NCBI GenBank assembly: GCA_021740125.1
Contig: JAIPAJ010000011.1
Span: forward strand, 1 to 38,299
Length of the DNA: 38,299 nucleotides
From: Leadbetterella sp.
GTDB taxonomy: Bacteria; Bacteroidota; Bacteroidia; Cytophagales; Spirosomataceae
Direction of reading: 5' to 3'
Of this stretch, positions 1 through 7,062 are shown piece after piece. The notes under the pieces were generated by a model. The model was given only the letters and a program-made list of their open reading frames with translations. It had not been told where the DNA came from and searched no databases. A program made the translations under genes and the position numbers. The number at the start of each line of letters is the position of its first letter. The first letter of the stretch is position 1.

Positions 1-1169
1 ATACCCAAATCGCTGATCGTAAGCTTGATAGTCTTATCTACAGACTCAACTTTAACCGTAACGGGCTGATTGTTAGAGTACTTTATGCCATTGCTAATGA
101 TATTCGAAATGGCTAAAAGCAAGAGTTGTGGATTCGCTGTTATCAATAAACTTTCTGGATTCTCAGGCAGAGATGAGAAATTGAGTGCCAAATGGTTATT
201 TGGATGAATTTTATCGATTGTTGATTTACATTCCAACAAAAGTTCGTCAATTCTTACAGTTTCGAAGTGGAGCTCTTTTCCTTTGAAACCCGTTTGAGCT
301 AAAAACAACAAAGCTTGGGTTTTTGTATTTAGCTTTTCAGCTTCTGTCAGAATTACCTTTAGCGATTCTTCATAGTGTTTTGTGTCTCGCTTTCTACTCA
401 AAGACAAGTCTGCCTCGGCTATAATTGTAGTGAGAGGAGTTCGTAATTCGTGAGAGGCATTTGACACAAAATTATTCTGAGCCTCAAATGATGTCTCGAG
501 TCTATCCAACATTTGATTGAAGGTAAGAATTAAACTACCTAATTCATGATTTTGATTATTGCCTTCAAGTCTCAAATACAAATTATCAGTTCCGATTTTA
601 TTGATATCACCCATGATTTCTTTAAGCGGCTTGGTGATTTTGAGCGAGAACCAATACGAAACAAAAAAAATTAAAAGCAGCGAAATAATAAATGCCCCAA
701 AAAGGAGCTGCCTTAAAAAAACTACATGGTGTGTATTGTAATAATTTTCAGCAGATACAATCACCAAATAATTTTTGTCTTCAACTGTATAACTTATTCC
801 AGTAAAAAATACGCCGTTTTTGTTAAAATAAGACTCTTTCAGCTTGATTGCATCATTTAAAAAAGTACTACTTACATTGAGATTTTTAGATAATGCTGAA
901 AAATCCTTTAGGGTATCCAATGCAAAAATATAATCCTTTTCATTAGCCAGTTTTTCGAGATACTCAGCCTTAAAAGACTTCAAATAACTACCTTCTCTAT
1001 GATATTCGAGTTGAATTTTAGCAGTTGTAACGGCCCGAATATGTAGTCTTTCGTGAAAATCCTGATAGGAGTATTGTGTAAAAGTATAATAAATGAAACC
1101 TCCAAATACCAAGATAAAACTTAGCAATATGCTTGACAGTAAAAGTATTATCTTGTTTTGGGTTTTCAT
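1..1169 (-). CDS. Sensor histidine kinase (C-terminal end outside window)
   Basis: Membrane histidine kinase that should phosphorylate the response regulator encoded 26 bp upstream of it. Translating the minus strand from the ATG at 1169 gives an N-terminal membrane segment (about residues 6-27), an extracytoplasmic sensor region, a second membrane segment near residue 190, a HAMP-like linker, and the dimerisation/phosphoacceptor motif ASHELRTPL with His240. An N-box (NIISNGIKYSN) follows, and the frame then runs off the window, so the G boxes of the ATPase domain are missing here. The ATG fits because the first membrane segment begins at once and the RR gene ends just before it. The stimulus cannot be read from the sequence. 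The kinase assignment is firm. Confidence 0.93.
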   Translation of the reverse strand, partial: MKTQNKIILLLSSILLSFILVFGGFIYYTFTQYSYQDFHERLHIRAVTTAKIQLEYHREGSYLKSFKAEYLEKLANEKDYIFALDTLKDFSALSKNLNVSSTFLNDAIKLKESYFNKNGVFFTGISYTVEDKNYLVIVSAENYYNTHHVVFLRQLLFGAFIISLLLIFFVSYWFSLKITKPLKEIMGDINKIGTDNLYLRLEGNNQNHELGSLILTFNQMLDRLETSFEAQNNFVSNASHELRTPLTTIIAEADLSLSRKRDTKHYEESLKVILTEAEKLNTKTQALLFLAQTGFKGKELHFETVRIDELLLECKSTIDKIHPNNHLALNFSSLPENPESLLITANPQLLLLAISNIISNGIKYSNNQPVTVKVESVDKTIKLTISDLG

Positions 1170-1195
1170 AAGTCATTAGTTTTCAAATCAAATAC

Positions 1196-1876
1196 TCAAT
1201 CTCGCATCACATAGCCCATTCCAACAACGGTTTGAATGATTTTTGGGCAATTTTGCTTATCCAGTTTTTTGCGTAGATAATTTACATAAACGTCCACAAC
1301 GTTTGTGCCCAAATCAAAATTGATTCCCCAAACTTCCTCTAAAATCTCTTGTCTTGAAAAAACCTTATTAGGACTTTTCAACAAAAGGAGCAAAAGTTTA
1401 TATTCGGTACTTGTAAGCTGTACTTCCTTACCATATACGGCTACGATTTTCGACGTATCATTTATTTCTATAGCCGAAAACCTAAAAATGAGTTTTGCTG
1501 GTTCAGCAACCGCTAAAGTAGATCTTCGCAATAAAGAGTTTATGCGAGCAATGAGTTCAATAAACTTAAATGGCTTCACCAGATAATCATCCGCACCTTG
1601 GTTGAGTCCCATGGCCACATTCTCGGCAGTACCCAGTGCTGTTAAAAGCAAAATCGGCACATTGCTATTTGTTCTTATCTTTTGACAGAGCTCCAATCCA
1701 TTCATTTTGGGCAACATTATATCTAAAATTACTAAGTCGTAGACATTAGAATTAGACAAAAAGTATCCTTTTTCGCCGTCATTGGCTTCGTCAACTTGAA
1801 AGTTCTCCTCTTCCAAACCTTTCTTGACAATGGCACAAACTTGGTGGTCGTCTTCTACGAGCAATATTTTTTTCAA
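1196..1876 (-). CDS. OmpR/PhoB-family response regulator
   Basis: Two-domain DNA-binding response regulator of 226 residues, the usual length for the family. The receiver domain (about 1-118) has the acidic pair Asp9/Asp10, phosphoacceptor Asp52 in the context VILDIMLP, Thr79 and Lys101. A winged-helix output domain (about 130-226) ends in the typical VDVYVNYLRKKL and VGMGYVMRD segments. It lies directly upstream of the truncated histidine kinase on the same strand, so the two form an operon and a cognate pair. Its paralogue at 21534-22226 is quite similar, especially in the output domain. No convincing operator was found upstream. The targets are unknown. Confidence 0.95.
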   Translation of the reverse strand: MKKILLVEDDHQVCAIVKKGLEEENFQVDEANDGEKGYFLSNSNVYDLVILDIMLPKMNGLELCQKIRTNSNVPILLLTALGTAENVAMGLNQGADDYLVKPFKFIELIARINSLLRRSTLAVAEPAKLIFRFSAIEINDTSKIVAVYGKEVQLTSTEYKLLLLLLKSPNKVFSRQEILEEVWGINFDLGTNVVDVYVNYLRKKLDKQNCPKIIQTVVGMGYVMRD

Positions 1877-2050
1877 GCTGCTAATGTTTCTTGTAAAAAT
1901 AGTAAAATATGTGGCAGGAATTCAAAAAAAAGCAAAGCAATGCGGTTAATTCGGAAATTATTTGGAATTGACCAAAAGCCCTTTATAATGCATTTAGAGC
2001 ATTTTCTCAAGCATTTTAAACCCCTTAGTTACCAAAAAATAGCAAAAACC

Positions 2051-3316
2051 TCAATTCATATTTAAATAACTATAGGCCAAGCCCATGGCTACACTATTGA
2101 AATTGTCTCCAGATTTGAGTTTGTCCTCTCCAAATTTGTCTTTAAATATCTGATTCAAAGGCTTTATAAGTGAAGTGCCCCCAGTCATAAACACCACATC
2201 TATTGATTCTATGGCAATGCCTTTTTCTTCTAAAAACCGGTCCAAGTATTCTTCGATCTTTGATAAATTTTGAGCAATAATTTCATCTTTAAACTCAATC
2301 AAACTTACTTCTTCTTCTATATCTATTCCATGATTCTGAAAGCTCAATTCGGTCTTTTCTTCATGGGTCAGCATGATTTTGGCTTTTTCAATTTCCTTAA
2401 AAAAAGAATAACCCAAGTTTTCAGAAATCAAAATTTGAAGGTTTTTTACCCTATGGTCTTTCCCTGAATATTGATAAGACTTTTCGATACTCAGCTTCAT
2501 TCGAAGCGTATCCAAAAAGTTCATTTTTTCCCAAGAACAGATATTTTGAAAATAAGAAAGGGGCAAATCGAGCGGTTTACCAGGCGTAAATTCTTCCTTC
2601 ACTCCCCTACCAAAATGCGGGGTGCCTTTGTGCCACATGATATCTGAGTCGAAATTATCGCCTCCAATATAAATACCACCCTGACCTATGATGTCGCTTT
2701 TGCGATTCGCCATATTTTTTGCTTCAGGGTCTAGTCGCATCAACGAAAAATCAGATGTGCCGCCGCCAAAATCTGCTACTAGTACTAACTCAGATTTCTC
2801 TATTTGTCGCTCATAAGTATAGGCTGCACCAATGGGTTCTAACTGAAAATGAATCTTTTCAAAACCTGCTATTTTAGCAGCTTTTTCTAACCTCGTTTGA
2901 GCCAATGCATCTTTATCGGAGTCTTCGTCGAACACTACTGGTCGGCCAATAACCGAAGTTTTTATATCTTCGCCGAGAAACTCGTCCGCCATGGATTTTA
3001 AATGGCTCAAAATAAACGCCACCAAGTCTTCAGCCTTGTACATTCGGTTACCAATTCGGGTATCTACGAAGCTTTTGTTAGGCAATACCTTTTTGATAGA
3101 CTTCATAAAACGGCCATTCATCCGATTTTGAACATACTGGTCAATGGCATCTTGACCCACCGCCACTCTGGTAAATTCTCCACGTTCCTTAGGTTCCTGA
3201 AAAAACAGAAGCGAGGGTACAGTAAAAAGTTTAACAGCCTGTCGAGTCTGTATATCTAAAATGGCCAAAGCTGAATTGGAAGTGCCGAAATCTATACCGT
3301 AGATGTATTTTTGCAT
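2051..3316 (-). CDS. Hsp70-family ATPase, YegD-like
   Basis: Actin/Hsp70-fold ATPase of 421 residues. The phosphate-1 loop (GIDFGTSNSA, residues 7-16), phosphate-2 loop (VADFGGGTSDF, 180-190) and adenosine motif (MTGGTSLIKPL, near 377-387) are all clear. At about 420 residues it is much shorter than DnaK (about 640) and lacks the substrate-binding beta-domain and lid. It therefore belongs with YegD-type Hsp70-like proteins, whose clients are largely unknown. No DnaJ or GrpE gene is adjacent. It lies upstream of the response-regulator pair on the same strand, with a gap of about 175 bp, so co-transcription is possible but not evident. The fold assignment is secure and the cellular role is not. 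Confidence 0.88.
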   Translation of the reverse strand: MQKYIYGIDFGTSNSALAILDIQTRQAVKLFTVPSLLFFQEPKERGEFTRVAVGQDAIDQYVQNRMNGRFMKSIKKVLPNKSFVDTRIGNRMYKAEDLVAFILSHLKSMADEFLGEDIKTSVIGRPVVFDEDSDKDALAQTRLEKAAKIAGFEKIHFQLEPIGAAYTYERQIEKSELVLVADFGGGTSDFSLMRLDPEAKNMANRKSDIIGQGGIYIGGDNFDSDIMWHKGTPHFGRGVKEEFTPGKPLDLPLSYFQNICSWEKMNFLDTLRMKLSIEKSYQYSGKDHRVKNLQILISENLGYSFFKEIEKAKIMLTHEEKTELSFQNHGIDIEEEVSLIEFKDEIIAQNLSKIEEYLDRFLEEKGIAIESIDVVFMTGGTSLIKPLNQIFKDKFGEDKLKSGDNFNSVAMGLAYSYLNMN

Positions 3317-3523
3317 GTAAAACTATTGAAGTAAAAGAACCCACTCTGCCGAGCAAATCCCACAAAAGGGCTGCAAATATAGGGAGAAAATGGGCTGAAC
3401 GGATTGTGTTTATTGGGTTTGTGGGAAAGTTTATTTTGGCTAATAATTAAAAATAACCACCCCTACCACTAAAGATAAGTTAGAATTGAAAACCAACTTT
3501 CAAATAATTAAACAACCCATCCC

Positions 3524-4291
3524 TCACTTTCTATAATACAACATCTTCTTACCAGTTTGAAGGTCTGTCAGCAGCAATGCTCCGTCTTTTATAAAATACT
3601 TTGAGTTTGGAACATCCTTAGATTGCCCATTTACTTTTACTCTCCAATAGAATATATTGCCTTTGGTAAACCAGCGAGCACCAGAGGCACTAACTTTTTC
3701 TATAGTTGAATTTCCACCACCGCTCGAATTCCCCGAACTATTTGGGCCACTTGCATAACTTTTTGAACCTCCATCCCCAATCCTTCCATCAGCAAAAAGC
3801 ACAATACTGCTACTTGATCCACCATAAAAACCTCCGCTGCTAGAATAATTTTCGTGGTGTGTCCAATGGCCAACTAAAGCGGGATCTCTATACAATCCAT
3901 CGTTTTTTACAGACTCTATACTTGGTTTTTGTACTCCTTTTTGAAAAGTTCCTAGTAAAATCACCTGATTATTATAGGCTATTTTCTGTGATAAACCTCC
4001 ACCTGAAAGCGTCATTTCAATATTGAAAACTGTGCCGTCTTTGTATTTCAATGTACCTTTTGCCAAACTTTGAGAGACTTCGGTATTTATCGTATAAAAG
4101 TCTTTTGCTCCAGAATTGGTCACTATCATTTCTCCCAAAATTTGAGTTTTTGTAGTATTATATTTTAGATTCATCTCTGAGTCCAAAGTACCATTGCTTC
4201 CGCTTACCGTCCCAGTCCATTTTCCTTGAAATGGTTGGGAATTTGAATTCATAGAAATCAAAAATAAAATTAAAGAAAGGGCTGTTTTCAT
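3524..4291 (-). CDS. Secreted protein of unknown function
   Basis: The 255-residue product starts with a signal peptide (MKTALSLILFLISMNSNS, cleavage near residue 18). The first 110 residues read as a beta-rich domain (KWTGTVSGSNGTLDSEMNLKY and following). A Gly/Ser-rich stretch (about 150-195, including GGFYGGSSSS and SSGNSSGGGNS) is followed by a C-terminal segment ending in FIKDGALLLTDLQTGKKMLYYRK, a form seen in secreted Bacteroidota proteins that describe display or threshold domains of unknown role. I do not recognise the family. It is divergent from the exported lyase-like gene at 4513, and the 221 bp between them should hold both promoters. Confidence 0.8.
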   Translation of the reverse strand: MKTALSLILFLISMNSNSQPFQGKWTGTVSGSNGTLDSEMNLKYNTTKTQILGEMIVTNSGAKDFYTINTEVSQSLAKGTLKYKDGTVFNIEMTLSGGGLSQKIAYNNQVILLGTFQKGVQKPSIESVKNDGLYRDPALVGHWTHHENYSSSGGFYGGSSSSIVLFADGRIGDGGSKSYASGPNSSGNSSGGGNSTIEKVSASGARWFTKGNIFYWRVKVNGQSKDVPNSKYFIKDGALLLTDLQTGKKMLYYRK

Positions 4292-4496
4292 CTAATAATT
4301 AAGTTTGAGACAAAGGTAAAACATTACCTTAAAACCAAAAACTACTAAAAGTAATAGGTATTGAAAAGTTTAAACAATTCTCAGATTTATTTTATATCCA
4401 AAAATCGTCATAAATTATCTTTAAACTTCTTGATATTTAAAAAATTAAAGCAATAATTCAGTAAAATTGTGTGGCTGTTATTATTGAAGATACCTT

Positions 4497-4503
4497 TTCA
4501 ACC
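4497..4503 (+). promoter_or_regulatory. TTCAACC start-proximal motif (site 1)
   Basis: TTCAACC ends 9 bp before the ATG at 4513. The same heptamer precedes the next three genes of the cluster. Seen directly; its function is unknown. Confidence 0.45.
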
Positions 4504-4512
4504 TAAAATGCA

Positions 4513-6210
4513 ATGCTAAGACGCTCATTCATTCAATCAAGCTTAGGAACACTCTGTGCAATGCCTATGTTTGGATTAACTGCTTTGTCAAATAAGAAAG
4601 AATCAAAACCTGTTTGGCTATTAGAATGGATAAAAATCCTTGATCAACAGATGCCTATTTTTACAAAATCAAGAGTGAGTGAATCGTCGAAAAAACATTT
4701 TGGGGCGTTTATGGATGCCACCGAAATGCCGAATCCGCATTCTACAGCAGGATATATTGCAAGAGCATGTATGTTAATGTTTTGTGCTGAATCACATTTT
4801 TATCAATCAAAAGAAACATTAATAACTGTCGAACAGGCTGCCGAGGCTTTGTTGAAATTTCAATATTCAGACGGAACAATAGATTTGTTATCTACGAATT
4901 TCCACTCTACTCCTGACACTGCATTTGTCCTAGAAAACATCATTCCTGCTTATAAATTTCTGAAAGAAACCAAAATTACTGGTTCGGGAAAAACATTGGC
5001 TTTTCTGGAAAAATTTATAAAAAATGCCGCAGAAGCACTGATAGTTGGCGGAATTCACACCCCAAACCACCGTTGGGTAGTTTCTGCTGCTTTGGTAAAA
5101 ATAAATGAGGTCTTTCCAGACAAAAGACTGGTAGATCGAGCCGAGCAGTGGTTGGCAGAACATATCGACATCGATCCAGATGGACAATACACCGAAAAAA
5201 GTACACATGTTTATTCGCCCATCGTAAACAGAGCATTAATAGACATTGCAGAAGGGCTAAAAAAACCTGAATTGCTCGAACATGTCCGTAAAAACCTTTT
5301 AATGACGCTCTATTATATTCATCCAAATGGTGAAGTGGTGACAGAAGCTTCTAGCAGACAAGACCGTGGAGTAATAGGCAAAATGTCGGTTTATTATGGA
5401 AACTACCGCTATATGGCATTGATGGATAATAATGGACAAATGTCAGCAGCCTGCCGATTGATTGAAAATACCAATTCACCCCAGGCCCTTTCAGGATATT
5501 TGCCTTATTTTCTTGAAAACCCAAAACTTTGGCGAGAATTACCAGCCAATCAAACTCTGCCAACAAACTATTTAAAAGCATTTCCATATTCAGGTTTAGT
5601 ACGTATCAGACGAGAAAATTGGGATTGTACTATATTATCGAAAAATACCAGTTGGCTCACATTTCATAAAGGAAATGCAGTATTGCAAGCCATGCGGGTG
5701 GCTTGTTCGTTTTTTGGTAAAGGTCAGTTTGATTCAGAAAAAATAGAACTTTTAGGCGACACTTGGATGCTTAGTAAAACTTTGGAAGGGCCATATTATC
5801 AGCCATTTGAAAAAGACCAAATTTCGCCAGATGGAGATTTTGAGAAAATGCCAAGAAATCTGAGAAAACAAAGCGAAATTCAGAAATTAGAAACTACAGT
5901 AAAAATTATTGAAAAACCGCAAGGCATTGAAGTAGAAATCGAAATGAAAGGTACCGAAAATGTCCCAGTATCTTTAGAACTAATTTTCAGACCTGGCGGT
6001 ATTTTTAAAGGTGTTGAGCAAATATCAAATTCGTATCTACTATCAAGTCAACTGGGAGAATACTTAGTGGGTGAAGATAAAATCAGTTTTGGACCTGGAA
6101 AAATTGAACATAAAGGCCTTCAATTACGAGGGGCGTTACCAGCAATAGATGCTCCAACAATTTATATTACAGGATTTACGCCATTTAATCATGTGATTAA
6201 CATTTATTAA
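4513..6210 (+). CDS. Tat-exported heparinase/polysaccharide-lyase-like protein
   Basis: The 565-residue protein begins with a twin-arginine signal (LRRSFIQ at residues 2-8, followed by a hydrophobic stretch up to about residue 26), so it should be exported folded. The body (about 50-360) is helix-rich and has the look of an alpha/alpha-toroid. A beta-rich C-terminal region (about 365-565) follows, with segments such as PVSLELIFRPGG. That two-part plan matches heparinase II/III-like and related polysaccharide lyases, but I see no family-defining catalytic motif, so the enzymatic call is inference. It opens a run of four plus-strand secreted-protein genes and shares the TTCAACC leader motif with them. 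The ATG at 4513 is preferred over the out-of-frame ATG at 4508. Confidence 0.6.
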   Translation: MLRRSFIQSSLGTLCAMPMFGLTALSNKKESKPVWLLEWIKILDQQMPIFTKSRVSESSKKHFGAFMDATEMPNPHSTAGYIARACMLMFCAESHFYQSKETLITVEQAAEALLKFQYSDGTIDLLSTNFHSTPDTAFVLENIIPAYKFLKETKITGSGKTLAFLEKFIKNAAEALIVGGIHTPNHRWVVSAALVKINEVFPDKRLVDRAEQWLAEHIDIDPDGQYTEKSTHVYSPIVNRALIDIAEGLKKPELLEHVRKNLLMTLYYIHPNGEVVTEASSRQDRGVIGKMSVYYGNYRYMALMDNNGQMSAACRLIENTNSPQALSGYLPYFLENPKLWRELPANQTLPTNYLKAFPYSGLVRIRRENWDCTILSKNTSWLTFHKGNAVLQAMRVACSFFGKGQFDSEKIELLGDTWMLSKTLEGPYYQPFEKDQISPDGDFEKMPRNLRKQSEIQKLETTVKIIEKPQGIEVEIEMKGTENVPVSLELIFRPGGIFKGVEQISNSYLLSSQLGEYLVGEDKISFGPGKIEHKGLQLRGALPAIDAPTIYITGFTPFNHVINIY

Positions 6211-6262
6211 AAACATTTTGATTCATTACGGCTAAAACATCACATTATGCAAGATAAGAATC

Positions 6263-6293
6263 TTTGCTTTTCTAAGAATTTGTATTAATTTAG
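6263..6293 (+). promoter_or_regulatory. Putative Bacteroidota-type promoter of the DUF1080 gene
   Basis: TTTG at 6263-6266 and TAATTTAG at 6286-6293 are separated by 19 bp. This fits the known Bacteroidota sigma-A arrangement (TTTG, about 19 bp, TAnnTTTG) with one mismatch in the -7 box. Transcription would start near 6300, which puts the TTCAACC motif at 6328 inside the 5' leader. Confidence 0.4.
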
Positions 6294-6327
6294 CAAGACT
6301 AAAGGGATTTTCAATCACCTTTTAAAA

Positions 6328-6334
6328 TTCAACC
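6328..6334 (+). promoter_or_regulatory. TTCAACC start-proximal motif (site 2)
   Basis: TTCAACC ends 4 bp before the ATG at 6339. Same heptamer as at 4497, 7044 and 9981. Confidence 0.45.
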
Positions 6335-6338
6335 TTAA

Positions 6339-6968
6339 ATGAAAAAACTTATTCTGGCGGCAATAGTCTTTGGCTTGTGCGGTTTTGTGGTGCATACATC
6401 ACAAAAATCTACTCCCCTTTTCGATGGAAAAACCTTCAATGGTTGGCAGGGAGATATCAAAAATACATGGAAAATAGAAAACAATACCATTGTGGGCGGT
6501 TCCTTGGAAAAAACCGTTCCGCAAAACGATTTTCTTTGTACAGCTCGGACATACGACAATTTTATCCTAAAACTCAAAATAAAACTTATTGGAAACGAGG
6601 GATTTATTAATTCAGGTATACAATTTCGTAGCATAAGAACCAGTAATCCAGCCAACGAAATGATTGGCTATCAGGCAGATTGGGGTAAAGATTATTGGGC
6701 AAGCCTTTACGATGAATCTAGACGAAACAAAACCATTGCCAAAGCAGATTCTGCCCAAATTCTGAAATGGATAAAAATAAACGACTGGAACGACTACGAA
6801 GTGAGAGCGGAAGGCAGAAGGATTAGATTGTACATCAATGGTCACCAAACAGTAGATTACACCGAGTCAGATGCCAACATTCCCCAATCTGGTCTTATAG
6901 GTTTACAAATTCATGGTGGTGGAAAGGCTCAAGTAGCTTTCAAAGATATTTACTTAACCGAGCTATAA
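6339..6968 (+). CDS. Secreted DUF1080 (3-keto-disaccharide hydrolase-like) protein
   Basis: The 209-residue protein has a signal peptide (residues 1-21) followed by a single DUF1080 domain, a concanavalin/LamG-like beta-sandwich. Diagnostic segments are LFDGKTFNGW (26-35), the internal WKIENNTIVGG, and the C-terminal GLIGLQIHGGGKAQVAFKDIYL. Some members of this family hydrolyse 3-keto-glycosides, working after a sugar is oxidised at C3. A FAD-dependent oxidoreductase is encoded nearby at 11226-12884, but its family is not the GMC type known for that oxidation. It sits between the lyase-like gene and the cupredoxin/propeller gene on the same strand, with its own likely promoter at 6263. The domain call is firm; the substrate is unknown. 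Confidence 0.9.
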   Translation: MKKLILAAIVFGLCGFVVHTSQKSTPLFDGKTFNGWQGDIKNTWKIENNTIVGGSLEKTVPQNDFLCTARTYDNFILKLKIKLIGNEGFINSGIQFRSIRTSNPANEMIGYQADWGKDYWASLYDESRRNKTIAKADSAQILKWIKINDWNDYEVRAEGRRIRLYINGHQTVDYTESDANIPQSGLIGLQIHGGGKAQVAFKDIYLTEL

Positions 6969-7043
6969 TTTTTTGATTATGTAATGACTTTGATTTTTTC
7001 ATACTTCTGTGTTTAATTTCATATCATTAACAAAAAGACAATA

Positions 7044-7050
7044 TTCAACC
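7044..7050 (+). promoter_or_regulatory. TTCAACC start-proximal motif (site 3)
   Basis: TTCAACC ends 12 bp before the ATG at 7063. The flanks (ATATTCAACCA) also match site 4. Confidence 0.45.
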
Positions 7051-7062
7051 ATCATATAAAAA

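Noticed and set aside
1990-2016. Three GCATTT units upstream of the first response regulator
   Set aside because: Spacing is 9 and 12 bp rather than a constant step, they are over 110 bp from the start, and the region is AT-rich, so chance is a sufficient explanation.
5015-5326. Minus-strand frames inside the exported lyase-like gene and similar shadow frames in other genes
   Set aside because: They are antisense to genes with signal peptides and recognisable domains, and encode no recognisable product.
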